Under the pieces are notes generated by a model. That model was not told the origin of the DNA. It searched no databases and saw nothing but the letters and a program-made list of their open reading frames with translations. 64,000 bases of DNA from Cyanidium caldarium (Eukaryota; Rhodophyta; Bangiophyceae; Cyanidiales; Cyanidiaceae), in assembly GCA_026184775.1 (NCBI GenBank), contig JANCYW010000013.1, forward strand, positions 62,001-126,000, written 5' to 3'. This document shows, piece by piece, positions 8,795 through 20,814 of this stretch (position 1 is the stretch's first letter; each line of letters starts with the position of its first letter). Both the position numbers and the translations under genes were made by a program.

Positions 8795-9460
8795 TTACGG
8801 GAGCGTCCTGAAATCACCACGTTGGGCGGCGCGTTGATACGCCGGGCGCTCGCGTATCGCCGACAAAAACGCCTGCAGTCGCGACACCTCCCCGGTGTAA
8901 CCGCCCCGCGACTGAGCCAGCTCGACCGGGAAGCTCATCATGATATCGGCCGCAGTGAACTCGTCACCGGCGAACCAGCGCGACTTGCTCAGCGACTCCT
9001 CCCAGAAATGCATATGCGTCGCCACCTGCGGGTCCACAAAGTTGCTGCACACCCCACGGCTGATGGCCTGCACCACCGGACGTATCCAGAACGGTGACTG
9101 CTTCGGCATCATCTGAAACACGAATTTCAAGAGCAGCGGCGGCATCGCCGACCCCTCCGCATAGTGCAACCAGAACGTGTACCGCATGCGCGCGTCAGTG
9201 CCCTCGGGCGGTATCAAGCGGCCCTTGCCATATTTGCCCACCAAGTATTCCACGATAGCACCGCTCTCCGCCACGGTGACATCTCCGTCGGTGATCACCG
9301 GCGACTTGCCCAGTGGGTGTACCTGCTTGAGGCTGGCCGGCGCCAGATGCGTCTTCGGGTCGCGCTTGTACGGCCGTATCTCGTACTCCAACCCGAGCTC
9401 CTCCAGCAACCACAGCACGCGCTGAGAACGAGAAGCCTCTAGATGATGTACCACAATCAT
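8795..9460 (-). CDS. Glutathione S-transferase
   Basis: Soluble GST of 221 residues, the usual length. N-terminal thioredoxin fold: MIVVHHLEASRSQRVLWLLE with the probable catalytic Ser at 10 or 12, cis-Pro motif HPLGKSPVI at about 48-56, and the ESGAI glutathione-binding turn at about 65-69. The C-terminal half is all-helical with FAGDEFTAADIMMSF, the N-capping box of GST domain 2. It looks closest to the fungal Gtt1/bacterial type; the exact class is uncertain. The start is the first ATG and is preceded by a pyrimidine-rich stretch. The gene diverges from the amidase gene. Substrate unknown; glutathione itself would come from the GCL gene elsewhere in the window. Confidence 0.88.
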   Translation of the reverse strand: MIVVHHLEASRSQRVLWLLEELGLEYEIRPYKRDPKTHLAPASLKQVHPLGKSPVITDGDVTVAESGAIVEYLVGKYGKGRLIPPEGTDARMRYTFWLHYAEGSAMPPLLLKFVFQMMPKQSPFWIRPVVQAISRGVCSNFVDPQVATHMHFWEESLSKSRWFAGDEFTAADIMMSFPVELAQSRGGYTGEVSRLQAFLSAIRERPAYQRAAQRGDFRTLP

Positions 9461-9683
9461 AGAACGAGAAGAGGTGAAGCAACGATAAATGAGTCGGCGA
9501 AGAATGTTGGTCGGGAGTGTTGTTCGTTCACCTCGCCCGCCGCACACTGGCCTCCGTGAGCGCGAGCGCGTCGATCGACGCATCGGCTCGTCGCCGGGCG
9601 ATTTCCCGGCAGACGCGGTTGGGCGGCCGTGTGCCTCGCGAGATCGATCCCTGAGGGGAAGACCCCTATCGCACACCTCCAGT

Positions 9684-11744
9684 ATGGCCCGGAGTACTCC
9701 GGCGTTGCGTGGACGTGCTCTGCGCATCGTGGCCTGGCTCATCGAACACTTGCAAAGTGCCGGAGAGTGGCTGGCCGCCTGGTTCATGAAGCGGGCGTTC
9801 GGGTTCGCGGCGATGCAACAGGCGTTGCGGCGCGTGGCACTGTCCACAGCAAACGCTCCTACCGGCTCATCCGATTCCTCCTTGAAGTGGACGGGTTGGG
9901 CGGGTGGCGGCGTTTGGGCGTCGGTGCCGATGGACGAGCGGCCTGTGCCCGGTCGCCAACCGGATCTGCCGCCGCTCGACGACTGCCCGGCGACGCTCGA
10001 CGCCGAACAAGTGCAGGCCGTGCTGGAGCAGTATGTGGATGCGTGTGCTGCATCATCGGGAAAGGAAGGCCGTCCCCGAATCCACCGCGCTGCGCGGTAT
10101 TCCTGCGTGGCGCTGCGACGGGCGTATCGAGACCGTCGCATTACCCCGACGGCGCTGCTAGAGGACGCCCTGGCCTGTCACGAACGCATGCGCCAACAAC
10201 CGCGGGCACCGCTGGGACCGTCGCCCTTCTCGGTGGTGGACATATCGCGCGCCCGAGCCGCGGCCGCAGCAGCCACCGCGCGCCATTCCTCCCGAACGCC
10301 CTCGCCGCTGTCGCCGCTGGACGGCATCTTGGTGCCGGTGAAGGACTCGGTGGACCTGCGCGAGTTCCCCACCGAGAGTGGCGTGCGCGCTGCACCGGTT
10401 GTACAGCGGGCTGGCGCAGACCGGCCCGCCGTCGATGCGCTGGTGGCGCAACGGCTGACCGCCGCCGGGGCCATCGTGCTGGGCAAGACCTGCATGACCG
10501 AGTACGGCATGGACGCCCTGGGCACCAGCACCTACTACCTGATGCCCCGCTGCGCCTACCATCCGCGGCTGGCGGCAGGTGGCTCCTCGACGGGGGCGGC
10601 GGCGGCCGTGGCCCGCACCGCCGCACTGCACGTCCCGGTGGCGCACGGCACCGACGGCGGCGGCAGCATCCGCATTCCCAGCGCTTGGAATGCGCTGTTC
10701 GGCTTCAAACCGACGCACGGCATGCTGGTGCCGCGACGCGGCGACAGCAGCATCGCCAACTCCACCGTGGCCGATGCCGGCGCGCTGGCGGTGTCGTTGG
10801 CGGATGTGGTGGCGTTTTTGGTGGCGGTATCGCCGCGGCCGTCAACCGAAGAAGAAAAGGATGTATCCGGTGGCACGGCTGCACGGATAGACCCGGCATC
10901 GCCGCACATTTGCATTCCGCCGTGCATCGACGATGCCGGGGAGGGATACGCGCCACCGGGCACCGCGGCGCGCATCGTGGCCGGCATGTTGCACGCACTG
11001 CAACGAGTGGCACAACCGCCGTCGAGCCCATCGCCATTGCGCATCGGCGTGCCGTATGACCTGTGGGCAGCGTGCGACTCGGCGGCGATACGCTCCGCCG
11101 GCTTGGCGGCACTGGAGCGGTTGCAAGACGCGGGCGTCGCCCAGCTGCATCCCGTACGGACCGACCAACTGCCGCTGCTACCGCATGTGGCCGCCATCGG
11201 GGCGATCACCTTCCCGCAAGAGGCGCTCGAATCGGTGGCGCATTACACCTGGGACGGCACACCGCTCTCCCGTCTGTACAATCCGGCCACCCGCATGGTG
11301 TTGGCGGCGGCTCGCGGTCTGCGCGCCGACGAGGTGGCGCAGGTGAAGCGGGCGCGCGCCGCCCTGCGACATCAGATGGCGCACTGGTTCGCGGTATCGG
11401 GCTCGCACGTGCTGGCGCTTCCCACGGTGGGCGCACCGCCCATTCGATACCGCTGGGGGGACACCTGCGTGCAGGATGCGGCGGCCACTTGCCGCACGGT
11501 GCGCTACACCTTTTTGGGCAATCTCACCGGGTTGCCCGCCGGCACCGCACCGGTCAGCATCGAGCCGCTGCCAGGTCCCGGGCGGCGAGACGACCACCGC
11601 GCGCCGACCGGTGTCCCGATCGGGTTGCAATTCGTCGGCGACGCCTATCACGACGCCGAGGTCATCCGGGCGCTGGCGCTGGTAGAGCGCTGGATACCGT
11701 TGCCATCGTTACCCACGTTCGATACCAGCGGGGAGAAGGAGTGA
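9684..11744 (+). CDS. Amidase-signature family hydrolase
   Basis: Serine hydrolase of the amidase signature family (relatives: fatty-acid amide hydrolase, GatA, indoleacetamide hydrolase). The Ser-cisSer-Lys triad is visible: Lys in VPVKDS (about 220), Ser in GGSSTGAAAA (about 301-302) and the nucleophile in GTDGGGSIRIPS (about 328). The 686 residues exceed a bare domain; the first 50 contain a hydrophobic, Trp-rich amphipathic helix that may bind a membrane, as in FAAH-like enzymes. Start at the ATG at 9684; an earlier in-frame ATG at 9489 would leave only 28 bp to the divergent GST gene. It is too long and too rich in insertions to be an ordinary GatA, so I do not assign a substrate. Confidence 0.82.
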   Translation: MARSTPALRGRALRIVAWLIEHLQSAGEWLAAWFMKRAFGFAAMQQALRRVALSTANAPTGSSDSSLKWTGWAGGGVWASVPMDERPVPGRQPDLPPLDDCPATLDAEQVQAVLEQYVDACAASSGKEGRPRIHRAARYSCVALRRAYRDRRITPTALLEDALACHERMRQQPRAPLGPSPFSVVDISRARAAAAAATARHSSRTPSPLSPLDGILVPVKDSVDLREFPTESGVRAAPVVQRAGADRPAVDALVAQRLTAAGAIVLGKTCMTEYGMDALGTSTYYLMPRCAYHPRLAAGGSSTGAAAAVARTAALHVPVAHGTDGGGSIRIPSAWNALFGFKPTHGMLVPRRGDSSIANSTVADAGALAVSLADVVAFLVAVSPRPSTEEEKDVSGGTAARIDPASPHICIPPCIDDAGEGYAPPGTAARIVAGMLHALQRVAQPPSSPSPLRIGVPYDLWAACDSAAIRSAGLAALERLQDAGVAQLHPVRTDQLPLLPHVAAIGAITFPQEALESVAHYTWDGTPLSRLYNPATRMVLAAARGLRADEVAQVKRARAALRHQMAHWFAVSGSHVLALPTVGAPPIRYRWGDTCVQDAAATCRTVRYTFLGNLTGLPAGTAPVSIEPLPGPGRRDDHRAPTGVPIGLQFVGDAYHDAEVIRALALVERWIPLPSLPTFDTSGEKE

Positions 11745-11808
11745 GCGCCAGGCGGTACCGTGCAAGACCTCATCTACCACAACGACCATCCCGTGTATCC
11801 ACCATCTT

Positions 11809-15286
<3,478 letters not shown>

Positions 15287-15365
15287 CCGCGCGACGCCGA
15301 AGCGCAGGAGCACGCTCCATGCTCCGCGCCTCTGGCATACGGACCTTAAACGCCGACGTCACCAC

Positions 15366-15746
15366 TTACGACCCGGCCTCATCAGACGACAGCCACCGGT
15401 TGCTGCAGACGGTGCAGGTGAACACCAACACCAGCGCCTCGTCGTTGCGACCGACGGGTGACTGAAAGTACACCGCCTCGCGGTTGCCGCACTGCTGACA
15501 TCGCACTTGCTGCGTGCGCGGCAACGTCGGGTCCAGCTGCACGTCCACCCGCACCGCCGTCTTCTCGCTGGCAGCGTGCGGCACCACGTGCCGGTGCACC
15601 GGGATGGAGAGGTCCTCCGCCACCTGACGGTGACCGCACACCCGACATACGTACAGCAGACGGCGCTTCCGCTCCCGTCGAAAGTACTCGCGGTCCTCTT
15701 GAGGATACAGCAGGTTGCTGCACACTTGACAAAAGCGCACCGGCAT
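15366..15746 (-). CDS. RPB9: RNA polymerase II subunit RPB9
   Basis: Small Pol II subunit involved in start-site choice and fidelity. Two zinc ribbons in 126 residues: Cys6/Cys9 with Cys34/Cys37 (FCQVCSNLLYP and YVCRVCGH), then Cys83/Cys86 with Cys111/Cys114 (VRCQQCGNREAVYF and TCTVCSNRW). The N-terminal FCxxCxNLLYPxED and the two separated ribbons are specific to RPB9; RPA12 and RPC11 have DE-rich C-terminal hairpins with QTRSADE, absent here. The C-terminal ribbon lacks that cleavage hairpin, as expected for RPB9. Full length, single exon, tail-to-tail with Rpn7 at a distance of 79 bp. Confidence 0.93.
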   Translation of the reverse strand: MPVRFCQVCSNLLYPQEDREYFRRERKRRLLYVCRVCGHRQVAEDLSIPVHRHVVPHAASEKTAVRVDVQLDPTLPRTQQVRCQQCGNREAVYFQSPVGRNDEALVLVFTCTVCSNRWLSSDEAGS

Positions 15747-16179
15747 GGAGGCGGGTCAGAGGGGCGTGCGTTGACGTGGTCGTCCGGCTGGTTCGAAATG
15801 GAGACGGTGGGACGACCGGCCACCGGTGCTTGCAGCAGCAGCAGCAGCAGCAGCAGCGACTGTCTGCCACAGAGAGAATTTCGTCTTTCTCCTTTCGCTC
15901 CAGGTTGCCAATGGACCTCCTCGACACGTCAGGTGGCACGCCGACGACTTGATGGCGTCGGTCGGCGACGACGACAAGCGATCCGAGTCGGAGAGAGCTC
16001 TGCGGAACGCCACGCGACATCGTCTTGTGCAAGGAGGCACGACGAGCAGAGGAGCGCAGCATGGAGTCACGGTCGAAGGGCCACCTCCGCCTGAACTCCA
16101 ATACAATCCAAAAACATTTACGTCCAGTCGCCCCGTCGCCTTGTTCCCACCTCGGTGCTCTCCGTTCTCTCTCTCATTC
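15747..16179. other. Intergenic region, RPB9 / RIO1
   Basis: Upstream of RPB9 and downstream of RIO1, both on the minus strand. It contains the (GCA)8 tract at 15832-15857. Several frames are open but none resembles a protein. A GGTTCGAAA at about 15789 lacks tRNA stems. Confidence 0.5.
15832..15857. repeat. (GCA)8 microsatellite
   Basis: Eight perfect GCA units in the non-coding gap upstream of RPB9. Trinucleotide runs of similar length elsewhere in the window lie inside genes; this one does not appear to be coding. Confidence 0.9.
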
Positions 16180-17778
16180 TCAGGTCACCGACATATCGCC
16201 GGGCAGACGGAAACCGCAGCGGGCAGGCTGTGGCGCTCGGTGGGCGGTACCGCCATCGCCGCCACTACTGGGTCGTCGGCGGGCACGCGCCCTCTTCTGC
16301 GCGCGCCGCTTCACCTTCTTGGGTATCTTGTGTTGGCGACGCTCGCGTTGCTCGGCCTTGACTTGCTTTTGGTGCAGCTTGCGGCGTGCACGCTCATCAA
16401 CATGTGCTGCAGCAGATGCTGCATCGGCACCCTCCGTGTCATTGGCGGCAGACGACTCAGTCTCCCCATCGGTGTCGGATGCGTCGGTCGTCGCGACGCT
16501 TTCCTCAGAGTCCCGCCCCGCCTCCTCCCTGCCTCCCCGCTGCTCCTCGAAGGCGTTGGCCGGCCGCAGCATCCCATCGTAATACACCCGCTCCACGTCC
16601 TCCTCGTCCAGCTCATCCAATCGGCGCGGAATATATGCCGCCTCGAATACCACTTCATCGTCGGCCGTCTCCAGCAGCGCCGCGCCACCGCTCTGCAGCG
16701 CCTCTCGCTGCTGCCGCAGCGCCGTCGCCAGCAGCGCCGCCTCGCTCTCCTCACTGCCTTCCACTGCCGCTACCACGTATTCAAACAGACGCCGCGCGGT
16801 GAGCACGCGCTCCAGCGCCTCAGAACCTCCACCAGAGCGCTCTACTTGGGCGCGAAAAAAGGCGCTCACATTGTGGCAGTCGCGGCGCAGGAAATCCAGC
16901 GCATACGGATGGTCGCGTTCCATGCTCTGCGACACATCGATGAAATACACCTTTTGCTGCCAATAGAGCAGGTTGTATTCGCTCAGGTCGCCGTGCACCA
17001 GACGAGCGCGCTGATACAAACGACGCATCGCCGCGGCCACCTCGGTATACAGCGCGGACCACTCATCCGCGGTGGAAAAAGGGTCGGCGCGTGCCCGCCC
17101 GAGTTCACATAGGCGCGGCGCCGGGCGGCCATCGGTATCGCCGCAAAACGACATCAACAGCACGTGGTCGCGCAAGAGCAGCGCCTGCGGGCACGCGATG
17201 CCCACGTCTCGCAGGCGCATCAGATTGCGAAACTCCTTCTCCGCCCACAGCTTGACCATCTTGCGCGGGTTGCGCGGCTTGGCGTAGCCGCCCTGAAAGC
17301 GCCGCTCGCCCACCACGTACTTGGCACGATCCTTGAAGGCCAAAATGGAGGTTTTGAAGATTTTCACCGCCACATCGCGTCCGTCGCCTCCCTCGGGCGC
17401 AGATGCTCGCGCGTGATACACGTTGGCCTCCTTGCCGGTGGCCACACACCCGTGCAACGCGCGCAACACCCCGTTGCGCAGCAGTTTGGAGAGCACCCGC
17501 CGCGTCCGCGGATCCAGCACCTGTTCAACCGTGGCTCGGTCTTGCTTGTCTTTTCGGCGACTTTCTGGAACGAGCGCCGCATCCCAGTGATCTTCCGCCG
17601 CCGCAATGGCCGCAGGGAGGTGCTCCTCGTGGGCACCTGCTGACAGAGGTACGTTGTCGAGCAGCGCCTCGGATTCCTCGCCACTGGAAGTCGATTCGCT
17701 AGAGTGAACCTCCAAATCCCCCGGCATCTCTATGGATGCGCGTTCCCGGCGGAAGAAATCTTCAACGCCTCGAGACAT
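16180..17778 (-). CDS. RIO1: RIO1-type atypical serine kinase
   Basis: RIO1 is needed for final 40S ribosomal subunit maturation in the cytosol. In 532 residues: acidic N-terminus; ATP-binding loop ATGKEANVYHA at about 113-123 in place of a glycine loop (a RIO trait); Lys139 in VAVKIFKTSILAFKDR; catalytic HGDLSEYN at about 262-269; metal-binding Asp281 in FIDVSQS followed by DHPYALDFLRRDC. The STGKEANVYHA-like loop and absence of an N-terminal winged helix separate RIO1 from RIO2. The C-terminal 150 residues are acidic and then strongly basic (KKVKRRAQKRARARRR), probably rRNA- or nucleus-directed. First ATG used; the gene is divergent with the Rieske gene. Confidence 0.94.
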   Translation of the reverse strand: MSRGVEDFFRRERASIEMPGDLEVHSSESTSSGEESEALLDNVPLSAGAHEEHLPAAIAAAEDHWDAALVPESRRKDKQDRATVEQVLDPRTRRVLSKLLRNGVLRALHGCVATGKEANVYHARASAPEGGDGRDVAVKIFKTSILAFKDRAKYVVGERRFQGGYAKPRNPRKMVKLWAEKEFRNLMRLRDVGIACPQALLLRDHVLLMSFCGDTDGRPAPRLCELGRARADPFSTADEWSALYTEVAAAMRRLYQRARLVHGDLSEYNLLYWQQKVYFIDVSQSMERDHPYALDFLRRDCHNVSAFFRAQVERSGGGSEALERVLTARRLFEYVVAAVEGSEESEAALLATALRQQREALQSGGAALLETADDEVVFEAAYIPRRLDELDEEDVERVYYDGMLRPANAFEEQRGGREEAGRDSEESVATTDASDTDGETESSAANDTEGADAASAAAHVDERARRKLHQKQVKAEQRERRQHKIPKKVKRRAQKRARARRRPSSGGDGGTAHRAPQPARCGFRLPGDMSVT

Positions 17779-18158
17779 TCACCCTCATTCTCAACCCCGT
17801 TCTTCCACGCCCACCGACCCGACGCATCGACCCTGCGTGCCGACTCGCCACCGGCACCCTCGCATCCCCGCTCTGTCCGATCTTGACCGTTTCCTCCCAA
17901 AACGACCAATTTCGCCTTATTTTCCCAGAACGCGCCTTCGGTGGCCTCGCGCGCCCATCGCCCACGAACATTTTTCACCTCCCGGAAACGACCGCGCGCC
18001 TCAGCTCGCGGCCGCAGGTGCGGCGAGCGCGGCGAGCGCACCTCGGACCGGTTCTCGGGCGGCAGTACGAGCGCCAAGCTACGGTGGTGCGCACGGCTTG
18101 CAGGATTCGCAGTGACACCGGGCGGCAACGTGTATTCATCCTTAAACGACCGACTGAG
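17779..18158. other. Divergent intergenic region, RIO1 / Rieske
   Basis: The Rieske frame is open across this stretch but there is no sensible protein in it. It includes some AT-richer patches (17900-17960) unusual for the window, plausibly promoter. No RNA gene seen. Confidence 0.45.
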
Positions 18159-18743
18159 ATGGCTTTCGTGACGGCAGTGGTGGGAGGACGCACGGCGGGG
18201 CGGGCGTCGTCGCGCACCGTCTCCCGCGCGCGCTGGCAAGTGGCCGGCGCCGCGCGGCGCGCCCAGCTGCCGACGGCGTCGGGTGTACGGCGCATGACCA
18301 TGCGGCAGGAGGCGTGGGTGCGTTTGGTGCCGTCGAGTGAGTTGCAACCGGGCGATCTCAAGGGGCTGTCGGTGGCCGGGCAGTCGCTGCTGGTGGCCGT
18401 CGACAACGACGGGACGGTGTACGTGACGCAGGGGCTCTGCAGCCACTTGGCGATACCGCTGGACCAGGGCACGATCGGTGACGGCGTGCTGACGTGCTCG
18501 CAGCACCGGTCGTCGTTCGATCTCAAGACCGGCGAGGTAATCTCGTGGTGCACGTACCCGCCGATTTTGGGCCCGCTGCTGGGCAAGTTGCAGCCGCCAA
18601 CGCCCATATCGGTGTATCCGGTGCGGGAGCAGGCGGGCTTTATCGAGGCATATCTTCAGGTGGATGCTCGGGATGAATTCGAGAAGAACTACTGGAGGGG
18701 CATCCTGGACGCGCAGGGCAAAGCGACGGGCGGTTACTACTAG
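18159..18743 (+). CDS. Plastid-targeted Rieske-type [2Fe-2S] ferredoxin
   Basis: A 194-residue protein: about 48 residues of Arg/Ser/Ala/Thr-rich leader without acidic residues, then a Rieske fold. The cluster ligands are Cys94-x-His96 (GLCSHLAIPL) and Cys113-x2-His116 (LTCSQHRSSFD). The two extra disulfide cysteines of the cytochrome b6f/bc1 Rieske proteins (CTHLGC / CPCH) are missing, and there is no membrane anchor. It is thus a soluble, low-potential type, like chloroplast Rieske proteins of unknown role in algae or electron-transfer components of oxygenases. The C-terminal extension with WCTYPP and GPLLGKLQPP is a feature of those algal proteins. Partner unknown. Confidence 0.82.
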   Translation: MAFVTAVVGGRTAGRASSRTVSRARWQVAGAARRAQLPTASGVRRMTMRQEAWVRLVPSSELQPGDLKGLSVAGQSLLVAVDNDGTVYVTQGLCSHLAIPLDQGTIGDGVLTCSQHRSSFDLKTGEVISWCTYPPILGPLLGKLQPPTPISVYPVREQAGFIEAYLQVDARDEFEKNYWRGILDAQGKATGGYY

Positions 18744-18866
18744 GCGGGTTGCACGGTGCGGCGGTCGGAGGGAACGGGCGCTGGGCGCGGCGGTTTATGG
18801 TGAGAAAAGTAGCAGCGGCGACGGCAAAGTGGGCACCGCGCCTATCGTCCACCGTGTAGATGATCA

Positions 18867-20477
18867 TCAATCGGCGCGAGCATCCGGAGGGAGATCGGTG
18901 CGCTCGCCATCGGGTTCCTTCTTGTCAGCAGTAGACCGCGTAAAGAGCCGCGTCTCTCCATGTTGCAAGGTCATAAACTGGTGCTCGGACAGGCCGGCAG
19001 CTTGGCGCGCCCGCTCCAGTCGGCGCAGCGGGTCGCGCAGCCCTTCGTCGGTGAGCACAAACGTCGAATGATGCATGCCGATGCTGGCGCGCGCTCGCAC
19101 ATCCGCGTGAATGGCCACCGCATCGGTCGGGTCGACGTGCACGCGACTCATGAACCAGCGTGGCGAATACGCGCCGATGGGCAGCAGCGCCAGGTCGAAC
19201 GGGCCGTACCGCTTGCCGATCTCGGCAAACGCCGGACACGCAGCGCGCCGTCCTTGTGCTGCCGCCTCCCGTCGCTGCTCCTCGCTGGGGTACGGATAGC
19301 CGGCGTCGCCGCGGTCTACCACCCGGTACGCGGTGTCGCCCGCAAAATAGCAGCGTGTATCCGTCGGCTGATGAATCATCGCCCAGCCGCCCCAGAGCGT
19401 GCCATTGCGGTCGAGCAGTCCGCGGCCTGAGGTGTGTTGCGCGGGTGTCAGCACAAATTTGATGCACCCGACGGTCACCTCGTCGAACCAGTCCAATTCG
19501 ATGACGTCGTGCTCGCGCGGCACGTGGCCGCCGAAAAACGCATCGGTATCGCGCAGCAGCGCACCGACACCCAGCGGGCAGAGCCAGGTGATGCGCCGTC
19601 CCAGCCGCCGAGAGCGCTGCACCAGTCCACGCACCGTACCCACGTCCAAATGATCGTAGTGGTTGTGGCTGAAACATACGATATCGGGCAGGGGGCAGGC
19701 GTCGCGTGGATGCGCAGGCACCAGGCGGCGCGGCCCCATGAAACGGAATGGGCTGGCGCGTTCGCCAAACACCGGATCCGTCCACACGGTGGTAAACTGC
19801 GGTGTCGAGGTAGCGGGGGCATTCGTCGCCCCATCCATGTCCGCAATGGTTCCGGGAAACTGCAGGATAAAGGCCGCATGTCCAATCCAGGTGGCGGCCA
19901 AGCCCGGCTCATCCGTCGGCAGCTGCTGCACCGCCTCGAAATCCGGCCGACAACTGGCATCTGCCAGCGCCTGGAGCTCCGCCGTCGACACCCGGCTGCG
20001 CGCTGTGTCCCATTCGCGCAGCACGCGCAGGAAACCGAGCATGCCAGCGTCGGGTCGGGCGCTGTCCCAGGGGTTACGAAAACCGACGCGCCGCCGGCCG
20101 TCGCCACTGTACACGTGATGCGCTGGAACCATCTCGGTCGCCCCAGATTCCCCCTCCGCAGTCGCCGTCCCGCTGACCGTCGCCAGTGTGCCCGCCGCCA
20201 ACGACGGGACGCCTCGGCGTCGCTGTTCCTGCTTCTGCCGCCGCTGCTGTTGCTGCCAAGTCTGCTGCTGCCGCTTCCACCACTGCCAGTACGACAAACG
20301 CTCAAGACGGCGCGCCATTCGCTGTCGCTCCAAGCGCAAGCTCAGCTCGTCACCGCACCATCGCGCCAACTGCTGCCGCATCGCCAGCGCCCCCCCAGCG
20401 CTCCGACGCGTCCAGCAGCGTGCGGGCGTAAGCGCCCCGGCCACCGCCGCTACCACACCAGAGCTCGACCGTAGCAT
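18867..20477 (-). CDS. NAPE-PLD-like metallo-beta-lactamase-fold hydrolase
   Basis: N-acyl-phosphatidylethanolamine phospholipase D family: zinc hydrolases that release N-acylethanolamines from membrane lipid. In 536 residues, the di-zinc motif H-x-H-x-D-H is at 271-276 (FSHNHYDHLD), with further metal ligands in QHTSGRG, FAGDTAY and MHHSTF. WTDPVFGERASPFRFMGPRR is typical of the family. The first 115 residues are not conserved and hold a Gln/Arg-rich helix (about 66-88) that is probably a coiled coil; the basic start could be an organelle leader. The ATG at 20477 is the first one not overlapping the divergent NSUN2 gene. Actual substrate is unproven. Confidence 0.85.
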   Translation of the reverse strand: MLRSSSGVVAAVAGALTPARCWTRRSAGGALAMRQQLARWCGDELSLRLERQRMARRLERLSYWQWWKRQQQTWQQQQRRQKQEQRRRGVPSLAAGTLATVSGTATAEGESGATEMVPAHHVYSGDGRRRVGFRNPWDSARPDAGMLGFLRVLREWDTARSRVSTAELQALADASCRPDFEAVQQLPTDEPGLAATWIGHAAFILQFPGTIADMDGATNAPATSTPQFTTVWTDPVFGERASPFRFMGPRRLVPAHPRDACPLPDIVCFSHNHYDHLDVGTVRGLVQRSRRLGRRITWLCPLGVGALLRDTDAFFGGHVPREHDVIELDWFDEVTVGCIKFVLTPAQHTSGRGLLDRNGTLWGGWAMIHQPTDTRCYFAGDTAYRVVDRGDAGYPYPSEEQRREAAAQGRRAACPAFAEIGKRYGPFDLALLPIGAYSPRWFMSRVHVDPTDAVAIHADVRARASIGMHHSTFVLTDEGLRDPLRRLERARQAAGLSEHQFMTLQHGETRLFTRSTADKKEPDGERTDLPPDARAD

Positions 20478-20814
20478 TTCGTGCCCAGCGCGAACCAGTG
20501 CCAGGCAGTGCCGTGTCCCAGCTGCCGATGAAGCGGCTACTATGTCCACGCCACCCTCACCGCGGCAGTTCCACCGCAGCCGGGCGGTGGCTCGCGACGT
20601 CTCGACCCGAACACCCGCGCGTCGCCCGGCGGATGCGATTTCCGCAACGCGCGCTCGACGCGCCGGTGTGCAGGACGGCGGACGGGAGAGGTGATGGAGA
20701 GACAGGGACAGAGAGAGGAGAAGATCGTAATGGGGGAAGATGAGGGAACAGAAAATTGATTCGACTGGGTTCGAGTGTCCATAGGTTGGGTTGGGGTACT
20801 TGAGCGGCGATATC
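20478..20814. other. Divergent intergenic region, NAPE-PLD-like / NSUN2-like
   Basis: Strongly purine-rich on the + strand at about 20680-20755, so pyrimidine-rich in the leader of the minus-strand gene. No gene recognised. Confidence 0.5.

Noticed and set aside
15362-15370. GTAAGT on the minus strand at the RPB9 stop
   Set aside because: It contains the natural TAA stop of a full-length RPB9; no continuation is needed.
15782-15800. GGTTCGAAA resembling a tRNA T-loop
   Set aside because: The flanking bases do not pair into a T-stem and no acceptor, D or anticodon arm fits, in direct or permuted order.
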